64,000 bases of DNA. Origin: Dryococelus australis. Lineage: Eukaryota; Arthropoda; Insecta; Phasmatodea; Phasmatidae. How positions within the stretch are numbered: the first letter of the stretch is position 1; the number at the start of each line of letters is the position of its first letter. The DNA is taken from assembly GCA_029891345.1 (NCBI GenBank), contig CM056993.1, forward strand, positions 108,739,800 to 108,803,799, written 5' to 3'. Positions 1 through 11,291 of the stretch are shown piece after piece. The translations under genes and the position numbers were made by a program. The notes under the pieces are model-generated. The model searched no databases and had not been told where the DNA came from. It worked only from the letters and a program-made list of their open reading frames with translations.

Positions 1-20
1 AAGTGGTAATGAAACATAAT

Positions 21-391
21 TTCTGGGTTCTTCTGTTAATGCTTATTATAACACACCCGATCAGAGTAATTTCAAGGGATTTCTGTTTGTACTACAAGAC
101 AGTGGTAACAAATTTGCACATATAAATGTAAACACAACCAGTGCCAGTGAAGTATGTTTTAAGGGGTTTCCCCAAGTCACAGCTGAATTTGGTTGTAACA
201 GTAGTGAAAATGTAAATTTTGAAACCACAAGTGAAGGCATGACACCTTTCAGATGCTTTTCATCTCCCGCAGAGGAGAGCCTAGTAGGGCAAGAGAGTTT
301 TAAAGGGTTTGGGGAGCTTAGTAGGGCAGTGAGTGTGACGTCAAGTGTCAATAAACCACAATGCAGCACTCGCAAGAGGCAAGGCAAGTGA
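21..391 (+). CDS. Unassigned open frame, possible terminal exon or coding remnant
   Basis: One + strand frame stays open for about 123 codons after a TAA and ends at a TGA at 389-391. The predicted peptide is rich in Ser, Asn, Thr and Phe and carries the tetrapeptide FKGF three times (as in FKGFLF, FKGFPQ, FKGFGE), ending in a basic tail. There is no early Met, so if real it is the 3' part of a CDS or a last exon whose start lies before the window. The minus strand is also open across 61-426, and there the same repeats read as NPLK. I prefer the + strand because its peptide looks like a soluble disordered protein, while the other reads as mixed hydrophobic sequence. I recognise no family. It could be a transposon-derived repeat. 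Confidence 0.3.
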
Positions 392-493
392 CCACCACGT
401 ACCCACAATGTTGTTCCTGCGTACACCCCACCCCCTGCAAATGCCGCAGAAACAGAAGACCTCCGAGGCCATGTTTTCTTTGCCCTCGACTGC

Positions 494-2449
494 CGGCTAA
501 CAGCCAGCGGCGCTAGAGCCCATGACGGTGTTCACCACGCATGTGTCATGTGTACATGCACGTGCACAAAGAGGTTCAAATCTGAACTTTCCTGATGGAA
601 TATTATTTTTGCAGTGTAAAATGTGTCTTATTTTATTTTCAGGGTTTGAAATGTCTTAAAATGTTTTAAAGTGTTTTTTGTCAATTTGAAAATGTTTGGT
701 TATGAATTAAAAGTGTGCGTTGCATGAAGATTAAGAACAGTAATATTCCGGCATGAACGCAGTCGTGAAGAGATATTAAAATAATACAGAAAATTAACAA
801 GAAAATTATAAAATGTAAAATAATATTTAAATTATTTGTGCCAATTTTATTTTCAATATATTAAATATTTTGCTCGGCATGCATAGCACTTCCGCTTATG
901 TGAACCCCGTAGGCAGCCATGGTAGGTCCATGTAACACTTACGTCTGAGCAGTCTGTCTAGGAGAGCTGGTGAGGTAAGATGCTGTCATGTACGCACTAC
1001 AACTTTTGAGCACTGATGTAGATTTCAATAGCATTTTTAGTATACCGGTTATCCTTTGCTTGCGTACATTTTGCCAGACATTTCCCCAGCATTATGCTTC
1101 CGCTTAACTAATTTATTTTGCCCTTGTGGCATTTTTCAACTTAATCGAGGAGGAGGAAAAATATGTCTGAGAGGTTGTGCGACCCGTGAAACTTGAATCA
1201 GGCTCCATTCGCTTCTGCTAAAGGCGTTCCATCGTACGTTCTGTATTATTGCTGCATTCAATTTTAAGGGCTTTGTTTTCATGTATGTATTTAAGGGTAT
1301 TTTTCATGTTTGAATATTTTACGGCAACATTACGTACAACTACGTGGTTAACTGACGCCAAGTCTGTATCTGCACCATCATTGCATTTTGAGATCTTATT
1401 TACGTAATATCATGTGTGCAATATTTTATTCAGAGTTCTATGTTCAATTTTCTCAGGGTTCCGTGTAATTTTCACGTAAATGGATGCTTTTGTGTTTGAC
1501 CACGCTGTCACTTTAATGTTTGCCTTTTCCGCCATCAGGCATGCTACAAGCCTGTAACCACTTCAGTTGTAAAGAGAATAATTTTCTCAAGAAGAATAAT
1601 AATTTGTCAGAATTTTATTTCCAGTTTCCACAAAGAAATGTTGCAATTTCACGTGCACCACGTGGTCCGCTATGAAATTTTATCCAGCAGTATCTGCACC
1701 ATCGAAGCTTGTTTTCACACATGTGCGTTTTTATTGTGAATACTCATCTCATGCCCCATCATCTTCTAAGGGTATTTATGTAATTTGTGTAATTTTGTAT
1801 TTTCTGAGCGGTGACATTACTTCCGTCCTAGCTGGCTATGTGTATAAGCCGTCTCCATACTACCCACGTGCTGGAGGGCGAACCCAGACGAGTTTGCGTT
1901 AGTGATGCTAAGTAATCACACTTGTTAATGTATCATAATTGTTTCATTTTGTAATTTACCATGTCCTGTCTTAAGGGAAATATCTTCAGTCCACCCTAGC
2001 AGCTCTCGATTCTCTTCCCTTGTGAAGATTGTGTTTTCGTGCACCACGGTGAGATCATTCATCTAGGCATGCACTAGAGTAATTGCGGGTTGGGGAGCAC
2101 CCAAGTGGAGTTAGCTAGACACGACCAAGTTGTATCATTAAATTTCATGGCACGTGATTTGTACGCATGGTATAAATAAAACAAATCTCACAGTGATTCA
2201 TTCTTTTATTTTGTAGTGACAGTGTCCTTACCACCTGTGTTTTTCAAGTGTTGAAATGTTTTGTATTGAAGTTTATTATTGCAAACGTATATCGTAAATA
2301 CGCTAGGGTGAGACGGACACACAGAACCCATAGTACCCGTGAGAACCCCAAGTCTCAACAGTGCAGTGATTTGGAAGCACTGCTGGCACCCATATCATCA
2401 GTAAGTAATCTGTGTCATTGTTCGTCTCGTGTCTCACCCGACGGCGTCA
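494..2449 (+). repeat. 1.95 kb dispersed repeat, copy 1 (inverted partner at 54706-56641)
   Basis: This stretch matches the reverse complement of 54706-56641 along its length. Anchors include the start (ggctaacagccagcggcgc), a block around 877-935 (tagcacttccgcttatgtg) and the end (cacccg.cggcgtca). Small indels separate anchors. Flanks outside the anchors do not match. The unit is CpG-containing at both ends, AT-rich inside, and holds a donor-like gaggtaag near 970. It carries no ORF shared by both copies: an in-context ATG near 1162 is followed by stops. In copy 2 the ends read TG...CA, which would suit a long solo LTR, but no target-site duplication is visible. A duplicated gene 5' end is the other option. 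Confidence 0.75.
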
Positions 2450-2564
2450 ATGTCATAACTGTCCAACTTAATTTGACCAAATATATTGGCAGCATTTTGA
2501 TGGAAAAATTTGACAGTGTGACAAGGGCTTTAGAGTTCTAGGGTGAAGTTAATGTGTGCATTTG

Positions 2565-3038
2565 TCACATGATGATTATAGGAAAGGTCTCCATGATTAT
2601 AGTGGGATCCAAACCACTCAGTATTAACTTGGTTCTCATAAGTTGCATCATGTTGGAGGTTGCGTGTGAACCACCACCATTCCTTACCGCATCAATGTCA
2701 CACACACAGTACAGTTGGCCACTGAGGACTTTGGCCGGGTATTCTTGGGAAGAGATCAGAGCTTGGTTTTCTCTGTAGACATTAAGGAATTTCAGTATGT
2801 GCTCATGTGTTCGCTTTGGTGTGGTAGCAGGCATTGAGCAGGGTAAGTTGGCTATACCACAGTTGCAGAAAGATGGCTGCAGTTTGTATTGCCTTGGTGA
2901 GAATGTGTTGCTGAGTAGTGGGATGTCAACCAGCCTTGGGTGTATAGTGTCTGTAATGCAGTATTTCTTACTACTTGTATTGACAATATAAGTAGACAGG
3001 ACAGGTTTGTCCCTCTCTATACCTCCCAGCCTAGCAAA
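2565..3038 (-). CDS. Unassigned 157-codon open frame (coding remnant?)
   Basis: On the minus strand one frame is open from a TAA at 3039-3041 to a stop at 2565, about 157 codons, roughly twice what an ATG-to-stop reading gives (start at 2834). The peptide has a C-x-C-G-(x)5-C cluster (FCNCGIANLPC), then a Lys/Arg/Glu-rich stretch, then a C-x-C-D-I-D segment (LYCVCDIDAVRNGGG) and a Met-rich end. It starts about 115 bp beyond the 1.95 kb repeat. I cannot assign a family. A decayed transposon ORF or an exon of a host gene on the minus strand are both possible. The length in DNA of this composition is suggestive, not proof. Confidence 0.35.
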   Translation of the reverse strand, partial: FARLGGIERDKPVLSTYIVNTSSKKYCITDTIHPRLVDIPLLSNTFSPRQYKLQPSFCNCGIANLPCSMPATTPKRTHEHILKFLNVYRENQALISSQEYPAKVLSGQLYCVCDIDAVRNGGGSHATSNMMQLMRTKLILSGLDPTIIMETFPIIIM

Positions 3039-3484
3039 TTAGTACAATTAGTTCTCCTGTTTGTATGCTTCACATGTTAAGGCTTCAGAGATGAATAGGT
3101 GATGTTCAGTAAGAGAGTAAGTAATGAGAGGGAATGCTAGCAATGTGTGCTGGTTCAGGGGCATCCTGCTCAAAGATGTTGGGGAAATTCCAGATATAAG
3201 TGAGTATCAGCAAAAGTGGAACCAAACAAACCTGACAGTGGCTCTCACTTATATAGCTATGGTTATCACCAAGATATTTTCCAAGGGGAGGCATAGGAAT
3301 TAGAAAAAGTTTCCTTCAGAAAAGTGTGAGATTTACAACTGGGTTTTACTCTAAATGCATGTAACATCCACTGCTTGTAATATGAATTAATTTGTTTTTC
3401 ATTAACAATCTACAATATAATATTAAATACAAATCAACAAACAAATATTTAAAAAAAAATACTAGTTTAATTCAACTATTCCTG

Positions 3485-3752
3485 GGGCCACGGTGGCTGA
3501 GCGGTTAGCTTGCTTGCTTCCCACCAAGGCGGTCTGGGTCAATCCCCGGCTGGGTCGCTATGGATTTTTGCATGTGGGAACCGTGCCGGACGATGCCGGT
3601 GGCTGGCAGGTTTTTTCGGGGATCTCCCATTTCTCCTGCCCTTTCATTCCAGTGCTGCTCCATACTCACCTCAATCAACCTAATCGGCTCGCAAGACCTC
3701 AATGTTAAGAGCTGCCCAAATTTCTTCACTCATCATTCAATTATTCCTCCTA
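3485..3752 (+). mobile_element. tRNA-derived SINE, family 1, copy 1
   Basis: The 5' end carries a pol III A-box-like segment (tggctgagcggttag, about 3494-3508) and a B-box-like segment (ctgggtcaatccc, about 3534-3546) at tRNA spacing. A non-tRNA body follows with a run about tttttcggggatctccc and the 3' block ctcaatcaacctaatcgg. The same unit recurs in reverse at 29043-29303 and, more diverged, at 54405-54665, which shows it is a dispersed family. Its start ggggccacggtggctgagcgg is shared with copy 2. It has no coding capacity; the forward and reverse ORFs across it are artefacts. Confidence 0.85.
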
Positions 3753-3764
3753 GCAGGGACGTGC

Positions 3765-3975
3765 ATTTTGAAGTGACGTCACCAGTAAGTATTGGATTGG
3801 AAAGGGCTTATTAACATCCCCCGGTGTTATGTCTGAAGGCTTATTACGGGACAGCTATAAACTAAATTATGACCTAACAGAAACTAACACCCATATTTCT
3901 CCTGGGATTCAAATCCAGAATCTCCCACACCCCAGACCGGTAGCATAATAGCCAACTGCGCCACGAGAGGTCAGC
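3765..3975 (-). mobile_element. tRNA-derived SINE, family 2
   Basis: Read on the minus strand, the 5' end is tgacctctcgtggcgcagttgg, with an A box (tggcgcagttggc) followed about 35 nt later by a B-box-like ggatttgaatccc. This is the internal pol III promoter layout of a tRNA. The body continues towards 3765 through agtttctgttaggtc. It differs in sequence from the family at 3485-3752 and lies tail to tail with it. No second copy of this family was found in the window. Confidence 0.65.
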
Positions 3976-6380
3976 CGCTAATAAGTTATTTATTTGTTGT
4001 AAATATTGTCATTTCACATTTCATAGAAAAATTACAGTTTCCAGGGAAGGATAAGTGCCCCTTCTTGCCCCACTTCTGCTGATGCCCATGAATATAGCTA
4101 CCAAGCACATAACAAAAATGAACATTCAGTGTAAACAATTGTTATTCAATTTTGCCATGTATGACCAAATTCAATTATTCAATTTTGTCCTGTATGGCCA
4201 AAAGAATATTTTTATTGAAATTAATGGATATTCAAATATTCTCTGTCAAAATATAGACACTGTTGTAAGGCTGTATGATTTGGACACATGAATTGTAAAT
4301 GTCTTCTTTTTTTTTGCATGGAGGGGGGTGTGTGTTTTTCTGACATTTTATTTTTAAGTTGTACACATGATTCTTATTTCCTAAAATGGTTATTTTGACC
4401 TCTCAAGCTACATTATAAGTAGCTTTTAGTAGGGAGAACAATGAAAGTCAGTTTATTTGGTGTATTTGCCAACGTTTAAAGAATATCTTTATTCCACACT
4501 TTATATGCTCTTTGTAACCCATTAATAAGTGTATTCCTCATAAGGTACAGGAAGTGAATACACAATGGTATTGGCTGTTCACTGTAAAGTTAGCACTTTC
4601 AAAATCAACCTTTGGAAGAAATTATTGCTTATTGTATACACTCGCAGGCAGGCTCCAAGTTAAGTTTTCAATAGATTAAGAAAATAGTTCCAAGTCTTGA
4701 TGTTGTACTGTGAGTGTATTGTTTAAAATTATAGCAAATTGACTTGTCTTTTTTCCTGCTTTATATACACTAGAGCATGAAATGGTACATTGGTAACATA
4801 TTTAGGTTTTTAATAATTTCGCATTTGCACTTAGCACATGAATAAAAGTACAAAATTTGTCAATTATACATATGGTAGAAGGATAGAAAATGTTGAGAAA
4901 AGTGTATTTTAAGGACGACTTTTAAAAGTGCTATATTACCTGTAAACAGTGTGTAACTTAGTCACCTCCAAGTAGGCCTCTGAAATGCATAAATTAAGGA
5001 GTGCTCATTTCTATAATAATTAAAGAAACTACTTAATAATCAATGTTTTCCAAAACATAACATAATTCATTATTTGTTCCATTTATTTACATAGAGTACT
5101 TTTATTTATCATGAAACTCTTAAGGCATAGTGTTTAAGAACCCACACAGTTATGTGCATGTGTGTCCCACACACCACAGTGCTACGCAATAACACACACA
5201 CACAGATATATAGTTTTTAAAAAAGCATTTCACATACGTGCCATCAGTGTTGGAATAGACGTGGACTAGCTTGCAGTTGTCCTCGTTCTCGAAGAAGACA
5301 ATTTAATTTTGTCATTTTGATGTCGGTCAACAGATAATTTAAAAACTGCAATAATAAAGGATTTTTTAAATAAATTTTTTGGATCAGTATTTAGTGAACA
5401 ATGAGAATAAATGTATGCAGTATCTTCAAAGTATTAAAAGAGTTTGTTTATTGTATGAAATTAAAGAATATCTTGCATCGTAAATATGTAACCGATGAAT
5501 ATATCCTACATCTCGTAAACAGAAGATTTGTTTGACTATCGGGTTTGTATTAAAATAAACAGGGTGAGGCTGAATTCAACCAACAAACTTTGTGAAGTAT
5601 TTCCTTACGCAAAATCAAGTGGTAAATATATGGGACACTTTCTGCGTAAGGTTCAATTTGTTTCCAATATTTCACAAAAATACAATTTAAATTCTTGATT
5701 TTCAAGGGCACATATCTCGATTAATATCCAGATGTAAACATATGTGGTAAAAATAGAAATGTTATAAATACAACAGTTTAATCAAATCCAAAAAGTAAAA
5801 AACTAAAATTAATAAATAGGCAATAATAAAATTATAAATAAATATGAGGTGAATTTCTGAAGGTAGTGATATTTTAGCATATATACATACATATATACAT
5901 ACATAGACTTCAACAGAAAAAATAGGTTGTTACTTCCCTATTCACGCAGTATTTTGCTACTAGGCATAAAAAAAGTCTAAATCAAGTGAACATTCTATAT
6001 GAAATTTTTAAAGTAAATTTATACAAACACTTGCATGAATTCCTACATTAATAACATTGAAAACTTGCTAGAAACAAAACTTGATACTAAAAAAAAAAAA
6101 GTGTACAAAAATGAAAGAATTGAAGTAATGTGTTCAGTATTTCTTAAAGATTGTGAAAACAAAGTTAAAGAAAAATCAGCTTCAAAATTAATTCATCCCT
6201 GATTTTCACCGCAATAGCCAAGCACCAACTGTGTGGTCATGCAGAAGTATATGTCTGAGTCATGCACATGCAACTAGTTGTGCACCACACACATATAATG
6301 CTACATAACTCAGTGCGTGAAGTTGTCATAAACCAGTAAGCTCTGCAGACACAGACTAGACTTCAGCATATGTGACACAC
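3976..6380. other. AT-rich non-coding stretch
   Basis: No supported gene. Contains short simple sequence (CA-rich near 5155-5205, atacat-rich near 5880-5905, an A run near 6090) and long AT-rich DNA typical of intron or intergenic sequence. Confidence 0.5.
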
Positions 6381-6381
6381 A

Positions 6382-7323
6382 TACAACTCCTTCATTTTCT
6401 TCAGAATTGCCTCAACTGCCTCGTGTAAAGCTAGTGGTAGTCATCTTGGTGGCTGCTTTATGTGCCTGGATCTTCTGTATCAATGTGATAACAGATCACG
6501 TTAGTCCTTCCAATGTCATCTGGTCCATATGATAGGGCATCCCTATTTCTCTGCTGTAATTCAGAGGCGGCCTTCTCCTGTCGCCAGTTAAGATTTTCCT
6601 TTGTCTTTCAAGCAGTTCTGCTGGTAAATGACATTCTATTTGTTTTACTATAAAATTTTCTGGAACATTTGGCAGTACCTGTATGACCTGCTTGCAAACA
6701 CCTATCACAGCCCCTTCTCAAGACGAATGGCACTATCGGACAAATATACCATTTTAACTGTAAAACTGTCAGAATTAGGAGAGACCAAAGTCCGTGCTAC
6801 AACGACATTACCTGGCAAGACTTCAATCCTCTCTTCTGACTCAATTAGACCCAAACATCTGACAAACTCTCCTTGACATCTGCCTGTGATGGCAATTTCG
6901 CTAGAAGCGGGCAGCACAGTGGGTTGACCACATACTCCTGGGCAGCTAATTGGGAAGGACATATCATGCCATGTTGATACCACCAATTCTGAACTGCCTA
7001 CCTACAGCACATCGAGTATTGATACAGCACCCCAGCCTATGTAATAAGCCAAGTCTCAAAAGACATTTGTCACCTATTTCTGCTATGTAAACATTGTGCT
7101 CTATGCTAAGGTCACCAAGCCTCAAGATCACTTTTCTCTTAATGGTAACTGGTGTGGTCTCACCTGTTTCTGTAGTCGAACAGCCCCATTCCATGCTGTC
7201 ATTGCACAATCGCTGGGGGAAAGGCCTAAGGATGTCTGGTCTTACTACTGTTATGGTTGCCCCAGTGTCAATGACCATCTGGCAAAGAACATCATTCAGG
7301 CTCCCCCTCCACCAGTATTGCAT
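6382..7323 (-). pseudogene. Ty3 pol fragment: retropepsin and start of RT
   Basis: The frame at 7323-6964 encodes an aspartic protease core with the catalytic motif IDTGA (Asp about residue 19) and a degraded C-terminal LLRLGLL in place of the usual ILG-x-x-hydrophobic motif. A shifted frame at 6986-6705 holds the protease-RT spacer with VVARTLV, typical of this group. Then 6708-6496 and a further frame down to 6382 give the conserved stretch just before RT (NVPENFIV and LALHEAVEAILKKMKEL). At least three frame changes are needed to read through. The catalytic RT motifs are absent because the element is truncated. Confidence 0.85.
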
Positions 7324-7399
7324 CCCAATTCCGTTTCACAGACCGTACATGTAAGAACATTGGGACCTTTCCTCCAGTAGTCACTGATCTTCACCCCCT

Positions 7400-8746
7400 A
7401 AGATTGGTGTTTACAAGTTTTCCAAACATGCTGCATTCTCACCTGCCTCTCGCTGCCTCTTTTCCCACAGCTTTTTCTAGTGTTACTGCTGCTGCTGTTG
7501 TGGGCAGTAAGCTGTCAGGTGGCCCGGTTGTCCATATGACCAACACTCAGGCCGTTTGAGTAGGGGGCGGTGAAGCTCTGTAGCGTGCACCCTGGAAATG
7601 ATGTCGCTCATAAATGTCTGTATCTCCTATGAATTCTTGATGCTTTCGCCGTCTTTGTTCAGCATCACTGCCCATACTGGACATCTGGGTGTGGCCACCT
7701 GTCTTGCTGACTCCACCTCCAGTGCTTGAGCCAGGGCATCCTGCATATTTTTAGGATGCATCCAGACATACAGCTTGCTGTACATCTATGTTGGCGATGA
7801 CATTGATGAAAAAGTTGACTGCGATGATGTCATGCACCTTCTGGGTACACCCTTACAGAAGTAGGTGGGAGAGCTGCACAGTGTCTTGCCATAGCTCCTG
7901 CGGTAGCATCCCTGGTCGCTGGGTGTGGCTTCGCAGCTGTGCATGGTAGGCATGTCACAGGTACCAGTCGCCAAAACATAGCTTCAACACCAACGCCAGT
8001 GTGTGTGTGGGGTACTCCATTTCGATGATGCTCTGGCAGAGATTATAGTATGCACAGTGTGGGGCCTCTCAGTATAGCAACGAGGTAGTAAGCTGTCTGT
8101 TCAGCTGACCAGCCATTCAGAGTGGCGACTATTTCAAACGTGTTGGTACTCCTGTCAAGAAGTCTGTCCATCGTAAGGGGGAGGTTTAATTGAGACCCCC
8201 TTCCCACTCGTGGCTGCATGACACCAATGCTGCAGAGCTGCTGACTATCCTCTGAGGCTGCTACGTTGATTAGTACTTGTACTGCTTCCTCACTTTTCCC
8301 GGGTGGTGATGTCTTAATAGTAGAATTCTGCTGCTGCAGAAATTCCTGCCACTCCTTCTTCATCATCGCACTTTTCCTGTTTCACTTCATTCTCGACACT
8401 ATCCATTCTTTCATTTACACTGTCAGTTTTTGTATTCACTAACTTACTAATGCCTTCTATTTTGCTGTCTACGTTCTCATTAACATAGTCAATTTTCATG
8501 TCTACATTCTCAATAACACAGTCTAGTTTTCTGCCTACATTCTCATTGAGTCTATTTTCTTACCTACTAAATCACTTACGTTAGTTATCTGACTATTTAC
8601 ATTCTCATTTACACTTACTATTACTGAAATAATTTGTTTATTTACAGTTTCATTCACACTTTCTTTCACACTTTCAATTTTGCTATCAAGGCTCATTTGG
8701 CTACCTATTCCCTCAATGTTAGCAGTGCTTCCAGTTCATCAGACAT
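7400..8746 (-). pseudogene. Ty3 gag remnant with coiled-coil N-terminus and zinc knuckle
   Basis: A Met start at 8746 (MSDELEALL) opens a coiled-coil-like region of repeating VNE/ENV/SKI heptads down to 8314. The 8366-8043 frame has the capsid signature FEIVATLNGW...AYYLVAILRGP. Further capsid pieces lie near 8000-7780 (HAYHAQLRSHTQRPG). A CCHC zinc knuckle sits at about 7503-7550 and reads CWSYGQPGHLTAYC, with the second Cys changed to Tyr. Multiple frameshifts and stops interrupt it. The protease follows at lower coordinates as expected for Ty3 order. Confidence 0.85.
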
Positions 8747-8857
8747 TTTTCTAGTAAACATCCATTGTGATGGTTGCACAGAACATTCTTAATTAATTAA
8801 TTCTTTGTCACTAATTACAAACCTATTGCCTAACTTGATTAAAATTTTAATGCCTCC

Positions 8858-8875
8858 ATCCCACTTCTGACACCA
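8858..8875 (-). promoter_or_regulatory. Primer-binding site, tRNA-Leu type
   Basis: On the minus strand tggtgtcagaagtgggat lies one base after the LTR end. It is complementary, with about one mismatch, to the 3' end typical of eukaryotic tRNA-Leu (ending ...TGACACCA). This would prime minus-strand DNA synthesis. Confidence 0.7.
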
Positions 8876-8876
8876 G

Positions 8877-9522
8877 TGTTACATGGTCACCTTAGGGGCC
8901 TATATGAGTTCATGAGGGAAAGAGGTATTAATAAAAATAAAAGAACTAAATTTGATTTATAATTTATTCACACAGCTATTATTTACAGCATTAAATTATC
9001 TGTCTCCACTATTACTTTTTTTATTTAACAGTGATCGCAATATTTAAAGTCAATTTCAACTCTACTTAACATCCTTCTTAATTGTCTCTGTTTGGTTATA
9101 AACAATCAACTCATATTCATCATTAAAACGTGTTCAGTCTATCTTTTGCCACCATTTGTAATGTCTTTCACTCACACATCTAGTCCTATAGTCCAGCCTG
9201 CCAGCTACACTCTTCACTGCTTGATACTCGCAGTTACAGATTTCCCTTCTGCTGGTCACTTCTCTCGGTACTTGTCTTCTATCACTCAGAACTCGGCCAC
9301 CCATTCACACCACCATGCTCAACTTAACTGAACTCTCGGCTCGGAGACCCATCACACTTTTATATTGTTCACCCTGACCATCTGGAAGGTTCAACGCACC
9401 CCAAGTTACTCTGAGAGAACGACGTCAGTAATCCATGGCATTCTTCAGATAAATGCAGAAATCCTATCCATAGAAGGGCAGCACAGGCCAAGGTTAGCGG
9501 TGCTGGCGAGCGATACGTAACA
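8877..9522 (-). mobile_element. LTR of the Ty3 element, 646 bp
   Basis: The + strand begins TGTTAC and ends GTAACA, an inverted terminal repeat of the form TG...CA. It is bounded on one side by the PBS and on the other by atat. An internal block (ttaataaaaataaaa...aactaaat and atgtctttcactcac) is shared with the LTR at 59860-60636, showing the two belong to one family. No second LTR of this insertion is present. Confidence 0.8.
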
Positions 9523-11089
9523 ATATATTGCTGAAACCAAAATATCAAGCATGAGAGTGAAATCAGTACCATTATTGCAACACAAAAATTCCATATGATA
9601 AAAATTTTGTCCGTAAATGTATTTATCATGAAAGGTTATCTATATCTAAACTGTGTATCAATTTTTGTATCACTTTATCTTGAAACTTCATTGCATATCA
9701 AGTACTTGATCTCTGTAAAGTTGACTGGGATGTGAGATGATAAAAGAAACTTTTAAGCAATTTATATTTTTTTAGCTTTTGTTATAAACTTGCACATCAT
9801 TACATTACATTACATTACATTACGAGTTTTTATATCTTGATGAGTTTTAATAGGTTGATTTTAATTTTAGATTGTATTAGTATGTTTCTGTACTTTTTTT
9901 ATAGTTACAGAGTTATTTATTTTTGTGATATAGATTATTGTTGAAAGTTCATCAAACTTGCATGGATTGTACGAGGGAATCATTTCATACCTCTGTATAG
10001 GTGAATCTTCATCATCATTCAAGATTCTGCCATCCTTGCAATTTTACTTATTTTAGATAGATGTTAGAATATAAGTACATTATCTGTATATCAACGTACA
10101 TATACTTTTGGAAAACAGATGCTTCTTATGTAAATATGTGCATGCATTGTTGCAGACTTTGCAATGTTTGCTCAGTGATAGACTGTACCTAGTGAAAGTG
10201 TAACACAATTGTTTTACATATTTTATTTTAATAGAAAAACAATTTGTACTATATTTCTGGCTTGAAAAGAAGTGAAAATATTATCACATCCGACTGTTTT
10301 ACAAACTTTCTTTTCAGTGCAAAGTTTTATAAGCTGCACATGTAAAACCAATTGTATCTTAACATTTGCATGTGCCTTAATTCTTGCGCCTTTACTTCTG
10401 CGAGATGACAGTATGCTTACTTATTATTTTTTATTTGTTGTAGTATTCCAAATGCAGGATTTATCTTAATTTTGTATTTGCTTTCTTAATTCAATGAAAG
10501 AAAATATACAACTTTATCTGATATGCTTGTAATGTCTTTAATGAGCAAGCTTTGCACCACTTACGAAGCTCTTGACTGTTTTTGTATTCGGTAAATGTTA
10601 TATTACATGAAGTGGCAGTAATGCACAACGCAATTTATTTTTTCACGTCTATAAAATATTATTCAGCAGAATTGGTGTGATGATGTGTGTAGCAAGCTTT
10701 TGTTGTGAATGTTAATTAATTTAAAAAGGAGACAAAAGTGTAAAGTTTGTGCTACTTGTAGTCGGTTTACACTTGATTTTACAATCTGTTTTATTTTATA
10801 AGGGTGGTTGACGCATTGTCATTGACCCAGCTTGATGCACATTGTCTTGCCATGCTTGGGTTTGTTGTATCAAACTATCAAATAATATGACTTTTAACTT
10901 GCGGTCTTAAAACACTTATGGTTTCAACTTTGGCCAGTTAGAGGCTACAGTAGAATTTTTTCTGACTTACATACCAGTTCAGAATTTTTGTCAAAAAGAA
11001 AACTTAATAGATCAATAGTTTACATTGTTAACTCATCTAATTTGTTGTGAGCAAATTCAAACTCACAGCTTATTTTTTCAAAATTTCAG
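9523..11089. other. AT-rich non-coding stretch with short (CATTA)n
   Basis: No supported gene. A short (CATTA)n array of about five units lies at 9799-9824. The rest is AT-rich single-copy-looking DNA that ends in a plausible 3' splice acceptor (aaatttcag) before the open frame at 11090. Confidence 0.45.
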
Positions 11090-11291
11090 GGAGAACGAAC
11101 CTGAATCGAAGCCAGAGTTGGCAGGTGTCATGATAGTGGCAGGCAAGACAGTGACTACAAGTTGGGTGCATTTGCAGTGCATCGTGCAGCAGGTGGAAGA
11201 CTCCGTTCGTCCTTGCGTCTCTCCTTTCTGTTATGTTACAGACATTAGTAATCTCAAACGATTTGTTGCTATTAGCATAAAAAATAACTAA
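11090..11291 (+). CDS. Candidate terminal exon, function unknown
   Basis: A pyrimidine-containing acceptor (ttttttcaaaatttcag, AG at 11088-11089) precedes 66 open codons ending in TAA at 11289-11291. Base composition is clearly more GC-rich than either side, as expected of an exon. The peptide contains GKTVTTSWVHLQCIVQQVED and a Cys pair further on. A possible poly(A) signal aataaa occurs near 11497. No upstream partner exon was found and I recognise no domain. It could also be a transposon fragment. Confidence 0.3.

Larger units (their letters stand above)
6382..9522 (-). mobile_element. 5' half of a decayed Ty3-type LTR retrotransposon
   Basis: The element reads on the minus strand in the order LTR (8877-9522), primer-binding site (8858-8875), gag (8746 down to about 7400), protease and the first part of reverse transcriptase (7323 down to 6382). 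Several frameshifts and stops separate the pieces, so it is dead. Sequence similarity to pol stops abruptly near 6382, just inside the N-terminal RT segment (LALHEAVEAILKKMKEL), so the rest of pol and the 3' LTR are missing. The gene order and the tRNA-Leu-type PBS fit Ty3 elements found in arthropods. Confidence 0.9.

Noticed and set aside
61-426. 121-codon minus-strand frame at the left edge
   Set aside because: Judged a shadow of the + strand frame at 21-391, though with both strands open I cannot exclude it fully.
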